Source of the DNA: CAZTHL01 sp964613585
Lineage (GTDB): Bacteria > Pseudomonadota > Alphaproteobacteria > DSM-16000 > Inquilinaceae
Reading direction: 5' to 3'
DNA: 14,755 nt
NCBI GenBank assembly: GCA_964613585.1
Contig: CAZTHL010000092.1
Span: 1-14,755 of the forward strand
Shown piece by piece: positions 5,935 through 12,971 of the stretch (position 1 is the stretch's first letter; every line of letters begins with the position of its first letter). The notes beneath the pieces are model-generated. The model searched no databases, was not told the DNA's origin, and saw only the letters and a list, made by a program, of their open reading frames with translations. The position numbers and the translations under genes are program-made.

Positions 5935-8082
5935 ATGAGCGCTGACGATATTCGCGTCTGGCCCGGCCATCCGCTGTCCCTGGGCGCCACCTGGGACGGC
6001 TCGGGCACCAACTTCGCCTTGTTCTCCTCGCACGCCGAGAAGGTGGAGCTGTGCCTCTTCGACAGCGACGGCCGCCGGGAGACCGCCCGAATCGAGCTGC
6101 CCGAGTACACGCATGAGGTATGGCACGCGTACCTGCCCGACATCCGCCCTGGCCAGCTCTACGGCTACCGGGTCCACGGCCCCTACGAGCCCGAGGCCGG
6201 GCACCGGTTCAACCCCAACAAGCTGCTGATCGATCCCTACGCCAAGGCGCTGCTCGGCAAGCTCCGCTGGGACGATGCCCTGTTCGGCTACACCCTCGGC
6301 CACGAGGACGCCGACCTCAGCTTCGACACCCGCGACAGCGCGCCGTTCATCCCCAAATGCGCGGTGATCGACCCGGCCTTCACCTGGGGCCGCCGGCCCG
6401 AGCCGCGGCTTTGGCACGAGACGGTGCTCTATGAGCTGCACGTGCGCGGCTTCACCATGCGCCACCCGACAGTGCCCGAGGGCGCCCGCGGCACCTTCGC
6501 CGGGCTGGCCTCGGCGGATATCGTCGCCTATCTGCGCGACCTCGGCGTCACCGCCATCGAGCTGCTGCCGATCCACGCCTTCGTGCACGACCGGCATCTG
6601 GTCGACCGCGGCCTGAAGAACTACTGGGGCTACAACACGATCGGCTTCTTCGCGCCGCAGCCGGCCTATCTGGGCCAGGGCGGGCTCGGCGACTTCAAGG
6701 CCTTCGTTCAGCACATGCACGACGACGGCATCGAGGTGATCCTCGATGTCGTCTACAACCACACGGCCGAGGGCAACCACCTGGGCCCGACCCTGTCGCT
6801 GCGCGGCATTGACAACCGGTCGTATTATTACCTGATGGAGGGCGCCGAGCGGTACTACAACGACTTCACCGGCACCGGCAACGCGCTCGAGCTCCGGCAC
6901 CGGCACGTGCTCAGCATGGTCATGGACTCCTTGCGCTACTGGGTGCAGGAGATGGGTGTCGACGGCTTCCGCTTCGACCTGGCGACCACGCTGGCTCGGG
7001 TGCAGGGCGACTACTCCGAGCATGCCGGCTTCCTCGACGCCGTCGCCCAGGACCCGGTCCTCTCGAAGGTCAAGCTGATTGCCGAGCCCTGGGACACCGG
7101 CCCCGGCGGCTACCAGGTCGGGCAGTTCCCGCCCGGCTGGGCCGAGTGGAACGACCGCTACCGCGACACCGTGCGCAAATTCTGGAAGGGCGACGACGGC
7201 CAGCTGCCGGAGCTCGCCTCACGATTCTCGGGCTCGGCCGACATCTTCGACCGGCGCGGCCGGCGCACGTGGGCCAGCGTCAACTTCGTCACGGCGCATG
7301 ACGGCTTCACGCTGCGCGATCTTGTCTCCTACAACGAAAAGCATAATGAGGCCAACAAGGAGGACAATCGAGACGGCAGCGACAGCAACAACAGCTGGAA
7401 CTGCGGGGCCGAGGGGCCGACCCGCGACCGGACCATCGAGGACCTCCGCTGGCGCCAGATGCGCAACCTCCTGTCGACGCTGCTGCTGTCCCAGGGCGTG
7501 CCGATGCTGCTGGCCGGCGACGAGTTCGGCCGTACCCAGGGCGGCAACAACAACGCCTATTGCCAGGACAGCGACATCAGCTGGCTCGACTGGGCGGGCA
7601 TCGGCGCCGAGGGCGAGGCGCTCATCGAGTTCACCCGCCGGCTGATCGGGCTCAGGCGCCGGCACATCGTCTTCCACCGCAATCGCTTCTTCCACGGCGA
7701 GACGATCCCCGGCACCGACGTGAAGGACGTCGTCTGGCTGCGCCCTGACGGCGAGGAGATGGCGGAGGCGGACTGGGGCGACGGTTCGGCCAAGGCGCTC
7801 GGCGTGCGGCTGTCGGGCGAGGCCGGCCTGATGCACCTGACCTCGCGCGGTGAGCAGGAGCCCGACGACACCTTCGTGATCCTGATGAACGCCTCGCACG
7901 AGGCGGTGCCGTTCTGCCTGCCCCGGGGCGATCGGCGGACCTCGTGGGAGGTGCTGGTGGACACCGCCGACGCCGCCGGGAAGGGCACCGGCACGCGCCA
8001 CCCGGCCGGGGCCGAGCTGACCGTGCCGCCGCGCTCGTTTCATCTGCTCGTGCTGTGCGGCCCGGAGGCCGGCGCTCGCTAG
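5935..8082 (+). CDS. glgX: Glycogen debranching enzyme GlgX (isoamylase type, GH13)
   Basis: A 715-residue cytosolic enzyme that hydrolyses alpha-1,6 branch linkages in glycogen limit dextrins after phosphorylase trimming. A CBM48 domain lies at about 10-100, opening with VWPGHPLSLGATWDGSGTNF, the usual start of the family. The GH13 barrel shows region I DVVYNHT (271-277), GFRFDLA with nucleophile Asp348, IAEPWD with general acid Glu384, and TAHDG with transition-state stabiliser Asp456. SDSNNSWNCGAEGPT (482-496) and GDEFGRTQGGNNNAYCQD are typical of GlgX/TreX proteins. The length is normal. The ATG at 5935 has only a modest upstream purine-rich sequence (GAAGGTC). No other glg or tre gene is nearby, so it stands alone rather than in a glycogen operon. 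Its TAG stop is the first three bases of a dispersed repeat. Confidence 0.96.
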   Translation: MSADDIRVWPGHPLSLGATWDGSGTNFALFSSHAEKVELCLFDSDGRRETARIELPEYTHEVWHAYLPDIRPGQLYGYRVHGPYEPEAGHRFNPNKLLIDPYAKALLGKLRWDDALFGYTLGHEDADLSFDTRDSAPFIPKCAVIDPAFTWGRRPEPRLWHETVLYELHVRGFTMRHPTVPEGARGTFAGLASADIVAYLRDLGVTAIELLPIHAFVHDRHLVDRGLKNYWGYNTIGFFAPQPAYLGQGGLGDFKAFVQHMHDDGIEVILDVVYNHTAEGNHLGPTLSLRGIDNRSYYYLMEGAERYYNDFTGTGNALELRHRHVLSMVMDSLRYWVQEMGVDGFRFDLATTLARVQGDYSEHAGFLDAVAQDPVLSKVKLIAEPWDTGPGGYQVGQFPPGWAEWNDRYRDTVRKFWKGDDGQLPELASRFSGSADIFDRRGRRTWASVNFVTAHDGFTLRDLVSYNEKHNEANKEDNRDGSDSNNSWNCGAEGPTRDRTIEDLRWRQMRNLLSTLLLSQGVPMLLAGDEFGRTQGGNNNAYCQDSDISWLDWAGIGAEGEALIEFTRRLIGLRRRHIVFHRNRFFHGETIPGTDVKDVVWLRPDGEEMAEADWGDGSAKALGVRLSGEAGLMHLTSRGEQEPDDTFVILMNASHEAVPFCLPRGDRRTSWEVLVDTADAAGKGTGTRHPAGAELTVPPRSFHLLVLCGPEAGAR

Positions 8083-8205
8083 AGCGGCTCCGGGTTGGGT
8101 GGCATCGCCAACCTGCTGCCTCGCCGGGCCACCCAGCGACAGCATGCTCAGGCTGGCCGGGTGGCGTAGCCGGGCCGGTGCCGATCCCGCGTCGGGCGGA
8201 AACGC
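8080..8205 (+). repeat. Split copy of the TAGAGCG...CGGAAACGC intergenic element
   Basis: The 5' half (8080-8109) matches 23 of 30 bases of the copy at 12830-12859. The 3' half (8175-8205) matches 25 of 31 bases of 12858-12888. In the other copy the halves are contiguous; here 65 bp separate them, containing the pair GCCACCC...GGGTGGC. The 5' arm has drifted (GCGGCTCCG), so the long hairpin can no longer form. Within the 5' half, GGTTGG (8093-8098) pairs with CCAACC (8108-8113). The first three bases are the glgX stop codon. This looks like a decayed or interrupted member of a dispersed family. Confidence 0.6.
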
Positions 8206-8685
8206 TTGTATTGTAACGGTTCCGGCCCGTTCGTGGGGGATGGGCCGACGCCGTTGAGTAACCGCTTACCAGCGTCGCCGCGCTGATGCCTCCGCCGAAG
8301 GTTGGATGGCGGCGGCGCGCCGGCTTCCGCTATGCTCGCGGTCCTGACCGGCGTCGCCCCACCCGGCGCCAGGGCATGCACACGGCTCGGCCTGCAGAAC
8401 GCTCGAGAGACCTTGGTAGGCGGCTTGATGGACTCATCCCCCTCCCCGCCAAGCGTCGGGGGGTCGAGGTCAACGGCGCCAAGATTCCGAGGATCCCTGC
8501 CCTTCTGGCAATTCGTATGCCGTTCGCTCCGACTCCAGCCCACCACGCGCGTCGCGCTGGGGTGGACGCGATGAGACGGGCGTTCGCCTGGGCAGTGCCG
8601 CGACGTTCTGGCGAGCGGAGCCATTGTGCATGCCCTGGCCAGCCGACGGCCGATGCCGGCTGCCCGCGGATCGGAGGCTCCGGTC
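8206..8685. other. Long intergenic stretch without a convincing gene
   Basis: About 480 bp between the split repeat and the membrane-protein start. Short open frames exist on both strands (for example 8302-8574 plus, 8148-8741 minus), but their translations are Arg/Pro/Ser-rich, lack a ribosome-binding site and resemble no family I know. An imperfect hairpin CGGAAACG...CGGTTCCG lies at about 8196-8224. I see no tRNA, no T-tract terminator and no clear promoter. It may be a decayed gene, an untranslated leader or an unrecognised RNA. Confidence 0.5.
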
Positions 8686-9768
8686 ATGGCGCCACGCTCG
8701 GGCCGGGTCGACGCCGCCATCGGCCTCGTCGCCCTCGGCATTCTCCTGGTCGGCTGCTTCGTCGTGCTGCGGCCCTTCCTCGCCGCGGTGCTGTGGGCGC
8801 TGGTGCTGGCGATCGCCCTGTGGCCGGTGTTCCGGTGGCTCGAGGCCCGGGTTCACGGCCAGCGCGGGCTGGCGGCGGCGCTCGTCACCGGCGTGCTCGT
8901 GGTGCTGCTGCTCGGACCGGCGGCGCTGCTGGGGGTCGCCGCCGCCGGCCATATCGAGGGCCTCGCCACGGTGGTCCGGCGGCTGCTCGAGCAGGGGCCG
9001 CCGCCGCCGCCCGGCTGGGCCGGCGAGCTGCCGGTGATCGGCCCGGATCTGGCCGCCGCCTGGGCCGAGATGTCGGACGACGCCGACCGCTTCGCCGAGG
9101 CCGTGGCGGCGCGTGTGCCGGCGGCGCGGGCCTGGCTCCTGTCGCTCGCCGCGAGGCTCGGCGGCGGCATCCTGGAGCTGGTGCTGAGCCTCGTCATCGC
9201 CTTCTTCATGCTGCGCGACGGCGCCGGCGCCGCCGGCCAGACCCGGGCGGTAGGCGAGCGGGTGGCCGGCGAGCGGGCCGACCAGCTGATCCGGGTAGCC
9301 GAGGGCACGATGCGCGGCGTGGTTTACGGCATCCTCGGCACCGCGCTCGCCCAGGGCGCGCTGGCGGCGGTCGGGCTCTGGTTGGCCGGGGTGCCCGGGC
9401 CGCTGCTGCTCGGCGTGCTGGTCGCTCTCCTGTCGGTGCTGCCGGCCGGCCCGGCGCTGATCCTGCTGCCGGCGGTGCTCTCGCTTTTTGTCGCCGGCGA
9501 GGTCGGCTGGGGCGTGTTCTTGCTGGTCTGGAGCGTGCTTGCCGTCGGTGGCGTCGACAACGTTATCAAGCCCTACTTCATCGGCCGCGGCAGCGCCCTG
9601 CCGCTGCTGCTCGTGTTCCTCGGCATCTTCGGCGGCGCCATCGCCTTCGGCTTCCTGGGCATATTTCTGGGGCCGACGCTGCTCGCCGTCGGCTACGCCC
9701 TGATGCGCGCCTGGGCGCCGGCCGGCCGCGGCGGGGCGCCGGAGCCGCCGGCCCGCGCCGCGGCATGA
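8686..9768 (+). CDS. AI-2E/PerM-family transport protein
   Basis: A 360-residue inner-membrane protein with about seven or eight hydrophobic segments (roughly 11-49, split by a turn, 62-88, 161-177, 209-234, 239-270, 273-294, 304-340) and a soluble loop between the second and third groups (about 89-160). The signature VDNVIKPYFIGRGSALPL (290-307), followed by the Gly-rich LGIFGGAIAFGFLGIFLGP, identifies the AI-2E transporter/PerM family. Members range from proposed autoinducer-2 exporters (TqsA) to Na+/H+ antiporters and permeases; the substrate here cannot be read from sequence. The start at 8686 is supported by GGAGG 8 nt upstream; an ATG-less 20-codon extension to a GTG at 8626 lacks such a site. 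The C-terminal tail is Ala/Pro-rich. It converges on gcdH with a 10-bp gap, and no terminator is visible in between. Confidence 0.9.
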   Translation: MAPRSGRVDAAIGLVALGILLVGCFVVLRPFLAAVLWALVLAIALWPVFRWLEARVHGQRGLAAALVTGVLVVLLLGPAALLGVAAAGHIEGLATVVRRLLEQGPPPPPGWAGELPVIGPDLAAAWAEMSDDADRFAEAVAARVPAARAWLLSLAARLGGGILELVLSLVIAFFMLRDGAGAAGQTRAVGERVAGERADQLIRVAEGTMRGVVYGILGTALAQGALAAVGLWLAGVPGPLLLGVLVALLSVLPAGPALILLPAVLSLFVAGEVGWGVFLLVWSVLAVGGVDNVIKPYFIGRGSALPLLLVFLGIFGGAIAFGFLGIFLGPTLLAVGYALMRAWAPAGRGGAPEPPARAAA

Positions 9769-9778
9769 CGGGTCGGCA

Positions 9779-10993
9779 TCAGAACGCGGCGATGCCGGTC
9801 TGGGCGCGGCCGAGAACGAGCGCGTGGATGTCGGCGGTGCCCTCGTAGGTGTTGACCGCCTCCAGGTTCAGCACGTGACGGATGACGTGGTACTCGTCGG
9901 CGACGCCGTTGCCGCCGAGCATGTCCCGGGCCTCACGGGCGATGGCCAGCGCCTTGCCGCAATTGTTGCGCTTCATCAGGCTGATCGCCTCGGGGGTGGC
10001 CTGCCCGCCGTCCTTCAGGCGGCCGAGCCGCAGCGCCCCCTGCAGGCCGAGGGCAATCTCGGTCTGCATGTCGGCGAGCTTCCTCTGCACCAGCTGGGTC
10101 GCCGCCAGCGGCCGGCCGAAGGCCTGGCGCTCCAGCAGGTAGGCGCGCGCCGTGGTCCAGCAGAACTCCGCGGCTCCCATGGCGCCCCAGGCGATCCCGT
10201 AGCGGGCGTTGTTCAGACACCCGAACGGCCCCTTGAGGCCGGTGACGCCGGGCAGCAGCCGCTCCTCGCCGACCGGCACCTCGTCCATGACGATCTCGCC
10301 GGTCGGCGAGGCGCGCAGGCTGAACTTGCCCTCGATCGCCGGCGTCGACAGGCCGGGCAGGTCGCGGTCAAGCACGAAGCCGCGCACCACGCCCTCGTCG
10401 TCGCGCGCCCAGACCACGAGCACGTCGGCGACCGGCGCGTTGGTGATCCACATCTTGGCACCGGTGAGCCGGAACCCGGCGCCGTCCCGCTGTGCCCGGC
10501 TCCTCATGGAGGCCGGGTCGGAGCCGGCGTCGGGCTCGGTCAGTCCGAAGGCGCCGATCCACTCGCCGCTGGCCAGCCTGGGCAGGTAGCGTCGGCGCTG
10601 CGCCTCGGTGCCGTAGGCGTGGATCGGATGCATGACCAAGCTCGACTGCACCGACAGGGACGAGCGGTAGGCGCTGTCGACGCGCTCAATCTCCCGGCAG
10701 ATCAAGCCATAGCAGACCGCGTTGACGCCGGCGCAGCCATAGCCCTCGATGGTCGGGCCGAGCAGGCCGAGCTCGCCCAGCTCGCGGAAGATGGCCCGGT
10801 CGAAGCGCTCGTGCCGGTGCGCCTCCAGCACCCGGGGCATCAGCCTCGCCTGCGCGTAGCCGGCCGCCGAATCACGGACCATCCGCTCGGTCTCGTCCAG
10901 CTGCTCGTCGAGCCCGAGCGGATCCTCCCAGCGAAACGCCGGGCGCGGCGCAAGCGCCGGCGCCGGCGCCTCGTCCATCGCCAGCAAGGACAT
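9779..10993 (-). CDS. gcdH: Glutaryl-CoA dehydrogenase
   Basis: A 404-residue FAD flavoprotein of the acyl-CoA dehydrogenase family that oxidatively decarboxylates glutaryl-CoA to crotonyl-CoA, the committed step of lysine, hydroxylysine and tryptophan (and some aromatic) degradation; electrons go to ETF. Features: FRWEDPL near the N-terminus, YRSSLSVQSSLVMHPI with Arg110 (equivalent of the glutarate-binding Arg of human GCDH), GLTEPDAGSDP (150-160), LTGAKMWITN (177-186), and NTYEGTADIHALVLGRAQTG with catalytic base Glu384. Glu384 placement and the YRS motif separate it from ordinary acyl-CoA dehydrogenases. The ATG at 10993 has GGGGAGGT 7 nt upstream; the open frame to 11062 is Arg/Gly-rich and ignored. 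The LysR regulator and CoA-transferase often found beside gcdH are absent here. The gene starts 121 bp after a minus-strand terminator, so it probably has its own promoter. Confidence 0.96.
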   Translation of the reverse strand: MSLLAMDEAPAPALAPRPAFRWEDPLGLDEQLDETERMVRDSAAGYAQARLMPRVLEAHRHERFDRAIFRELGELGLLGPTIEGYGCAGVNAVCYGLICREIERVDSAYRSSLSVQSSLVMHPIHAYGTEAQRRRYLPRLASGEWIGAFGLTEPDAGSDPASMRSRAQRDGAGFRLTGAKMWITNAPVADVLVVWARDDEGVVRGFVLDRDLPGLSTPAIEGKFSLRASPTGEIVMDEVPVGEERLLPGVTGLKGPFGCLNNARYGIAWGAMGAAEFCWTTARAYLLERQAFGRPLAATQLVQRKLADMQTEIALGLQGALRLGRLKDGGQATPEAISLMKRNNCGKALAIAREARDMLGGNGVADEYHVIRHVLNLEAVNTYEGTADIHALVLGRAQTGIAAF

Positions 10994-11114
10994 GAGATCG
11001 ACCTCCCCTTCCGCTCCGCCGCGGCGGCGCCCGCGCCTCCGACTTGCGCCTCCGGCCGGCACCGTCGGCCCGCACGTTCAGAATGTAGGGGCTGCGGCCG
11101 CGGCGCGCGCCACG

Positions 11115-11141
11115 AAAAAACCCCGCCGGAGCCCGGCGGGG
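11115..11141 (-). terminator. Rho-independent terminator (minus strand)
   Basis: Read on the minus strand, CCCCGCCGG (complement of 11133-11141) pairs perfectly with CCGGCGGGG (complement of 11121-11129) over a 3-nt loop and is followed directly by six T (complement of 11115-11120). This is the clearest intrinsic terminator in the window. It ends transcripts coming from the fructosamine-kinase side or from a small RNA in the AT-rich stretch, and separates them from gcdH. Confidence 0.9.
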
Positions 11142-11283
11142 CGAGGTCGGGGGGTAATTGTCTCGGGGAGACCCCGGAAGCTTGATCTCATATTCTTAAA
11201 GCGATGTAAAATTTTTTCGCGAAGGCATGTCGAATTGTTTCAATCAAATCGATTGATCCGTTCTCGTTTGTTTTCGGGTGCCG
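11142..11283 (-). other. AT-rich intergenic stretch; candidate small RNA or long 3' UTR
   Basis: This 142-bp segment is far richer in A/T than anything else in the window (for example AAAATTTTTT at about 11208-11217). It lies between the stop of the fructosamine-kinase-family gene and the strong minus-strand terminator. It holds the hairpin CGGGG-AGA-CCCCG (11164-11176) and the inverted repeat TCAATC...GATTGA (11240-11256). No coding frame fits. A promoter in the AT-rich part plus two stem-loops and a U-tract would make a small RNA of about 100-150 nt; I could not identify a good -35/-10 pair. The alternative is an untranslated tail of the upstream operon. Confidence 0.35.
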
Positions 11284-12165
11284 TCACAGGCCGAGCCGGC
11301 TGAGCAGACCCTCGATCGGTGGGATGTATCCGGCACCGAAATGCCGGACATGCACCAGCAGCGGGTACAGGTTGTAGAGGTCCCGGCGCAGCTCAAGGAA
11401 GCCGGCGGCGTCGAACGCCGCCCGCTCGCGGTAGCGCTCGAAGAAGGGCGGGCCGAAGGTGCCGAACAGCGTGGTGAAGGCGAGCTCGATCTCCGGGTGG
11501 CCGCAATAGAGCGCCGGATCAATGACGCCGACCAGCCGGCCGTCACGGCAGAGCACGTTGCCGGTCCACAGGTCGCCGTGCAGCAGCGCCGGATGCGCCG
11601 GCTCCTCCAGATAGCGGCCGAGCCGGCCGGACAGCGCCTCGAGCCGCGCCAGCAGCCGCGTCGGCACCGCGCCCTCGGCATGGCCACGCCGTGCCATGTG
11701 CAGAAGCCGGTGCTCGGCGAAGAACGGCACCCAGCGCTCGGCCGGCGGGTTCGGCTGCGGCAGCCGGCCGATCACCGTGTCGTAGGCGTAGCCGAAGCGC
11801 GGCCGCGGCCTTGTATGCAGCGTGGCCAGCCTCTCCGCCGCATCCTGCTGCGCGGTGGCGCTTGGGGCGCCACCGTCGTGCTCGATATACTCAAGGATAA
11901 GCAGGTCGGGTGCGCCGTGGAGCACCCGCGGCACCGGCAGGGCGCCGTCGGCCGCCAAGTCCTCGAGCATGGCCTGCTCGAGCGCGAGGCCGGCCGCGCC
12001 GCCGTCGCCGGGTCCGGCCTCGGCCGCCTTGACCACGACGCGGGCGCCGTCGCCGAGCGTGGCCAGCCGGACCTCCGCGATGCAGCCGCCGCCGAGCGGT
12101 CGCAGCGAGGCGACCTCGCGGCCGAGCGCCCGGCCGACGCGGGCCGCCAGCGACCCCGCGCTCAT
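11284..12165 (-). CDS. Fructosamine/ketosamine 3-kinase family protein
   Basis: A 293-residue kinase of the FN3K family (aminoglycoside-phosphotransferase-like fold). Family members phosphorylate the sugar of glycated amines (fructosamine, ribulosamine, erythrulosamine) at O3, making the adduct unstable so that it falls off the protein. Seen: GGGCIAEV nucleotide loop (25-32), Lys46 (VVVKA), LEYIE hinge (91-95), FGYAYDTVIGRLPQPNP (124-140, FN3K signature), HGDLWTGNV with catalytic Asp198, and IDPALYCGHPEIELA with metal-binding Asp216. The length is typical. It begins within the stop of the phosphatase gene (ATGA, 4-bp overlap), so translation is coupled. Bacterial homologues studied so far prefer ribulosamines and erythrulosamines over fructosamines; that preference is presumed here. 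A strong terminator lies 142 bp downstream. Confidence 0.93.
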   Translation of the reverse strand: MSAGSLAARVGRALGREVASLRPLGGGCIAEVRLATLGDGARVVVKAAEAGPGDGGAAGLALEQAMLEDLAADGALPVPRVLHGAPDLLILEYIEHDGGAPSATAQQDAAERLATLHTRPRPRFGYAYDTVIGRLPQPNPPAERWVPFFAEHRLLHMARRGHAEGAVPTRLLARLEALSGRLGRYLEEPAHPALLHGDLWTGNVLCRDGRLVGVIDPALYCGHPEIELAFTTLFGTFGPPFFERYRERAAFDAAGFLELRRDLYNLYPLLVHVRHFGAGYIPPIEGLLSRLGL

Positions 12166-12653
12166 GCGTCCGAGGATCCGGAGCGGCCGGCGCCGGCGGC
12201 GATATGGTCGAGCAGCCCGTCGACGCCCGCCTCGATCAGGTCGAGGGCGTGCTCGAAGGCCAGCGCGTCGCCGTACCAGGGATCGGGCACCTCCTCGATC
12301 CCGACCTCGGCAGCGTAGTCGAGCAGCAGGCCGACCTTGTCGCGGTGCGGCACGGGCGCGCTCCGACGCAGGATCCGCTCGTGCGCCCGGGTCATGCCGA
12401 GCAGCAGGTCGAAGCCGGCGAAGTCGCCGGTGCGGACCCGCCGGGCACGCCGGTCCGGCAGGGCGAAGCCACGCCGGTGGGCGGCCGCCCGGGCGCGGGC
12501 GTCGGGCGGATTGCCGGTCTCCTCGCTGCTGGTGCCGGCGCTGTCGGCCGTGACCAGATCGCCGAGGCCGCGGATGCCGGCCTTGTGCAGGAACAGCCCC
12601 TCGGCCGTGGGCGAGCGGCAGATGTTGCCGGTGCAGACGAACAGCACGCGCAT
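12162..12653 (-). CDS. Low-molecular-weight protein-tyrosine-phosphatase family protein
   Basis: A 163-residue phosphatase with the complete LMW-PTP active site: P-loop CTGNICRS at residues 7-14 (nucleophile Cys7, Arg13) and general acid Asp124 in DPWYGD. The ATG at 12653 opens MRVLFVCTGN, the standard family start; AGGAG lies 11 nt upstream, rather far. A longer frame to 12758 adds 35 Ser/Arg/Pro-rich residues and is unlikely. By family it could dephosphorylate phosphotyrosine (as Wzb or Ptp in exopolysaccharide control). However, the 4-bp overlap with a fructosamine-kinase homologue points instead to ribulosamine-5-phosphate or a similar sugar-phosphate adduct, the activity shown for human LMW-PTP-A. 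No Wzc-like tyrosine kinase or capsule gene is nearby, which favours the second reading, but it remains inference. Confidence 0.93.
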   Translation of the reverse strand: MRVLFVCTGNICRSPTAEGLFLHKAGIRGLGDLVTADSAGTSSEETGNPPDARARAAAHRRGFALPDRRARRVRTGDFAGFDLLLGMTRAHERILRRSAPVPHRDKVGLLLDYAAEVGIEEVPDPWYGDALAFEHALDLIEAGVDGLLDHIAAGAGRSGSSDA

Positions 12654-12825
12654 GGTCGGGAACGCTCCTGATGCCGGATCGGACCGGTCGGTCGAACGGA
12701 TCGCCGTCGGAGTGGACCGGGAGGCGCGATGCCCCGGTCGGGCCGGTCCCGGTGCCAATATAGTCTTCCGGGCCTACATGGGGGACCGGCACGGCGACGG
12801 GCCGGTTGACGGCGGCACCACCCGA

Positions 12826-12896
12826 GGGCTAGAGCGTTTCCGGCTCAAGTGGCATCGTCGGTTCCCGTTCCGCGTCAGGCGGAAACGCACTAGCCC
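12826..12896. repeat. Intact long-hairpin intergenic element (TAGAGCG...CGGAAACGC type)
   Basis: Arms GGGCTAGAGCGTTTCCG (12826-12842) and CGGAAACGCACTAGCCC (12880-12896) pair at 16 of 17 positions, with one A/A mismatch, over a 37-nt loop. The core 12830-12888 is shared with the split copy at 8080-8205. It lies in the 318-bp divergent region (12654-12971) between the phosphatase and sirtuin genes, 75 bp before the sirtuin ATG, so it is not at a gene end. The layout recalls alphaproteobacterial repeats of the GAGCGTTTTC...GAAAACGC kind (from memory, Rfam suhB-like). It may be a mobile repeat, a small RNA or a leader structure. Nothing else recognisable is seen in this intergenic region. Confidence 0.7.
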
Positions 12897-12971
12897 GCCC
12901 GCGGTGCCGCGGCGGCGACCCGCCGACGCCGGTGTCATTGCCCTTGTCACCCAGCCGGGGAGAGCCGATCC

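Noticed and set aside
8286..9848. 520-codon plus-strand frame across the intergenic region and the AI-2E-family gene
   Set aside because: It is out of frame with the clear membrane protein at 8686-9768, and its translation is Arg/Gly-rich shadow sequence.
9824..11185. 453-codon plus-strand frame opposite gcdH
   Set aside because: Antisense shadow of gcdH; it also reads through the minus-strand terminator and AT-rich border without any family motif.
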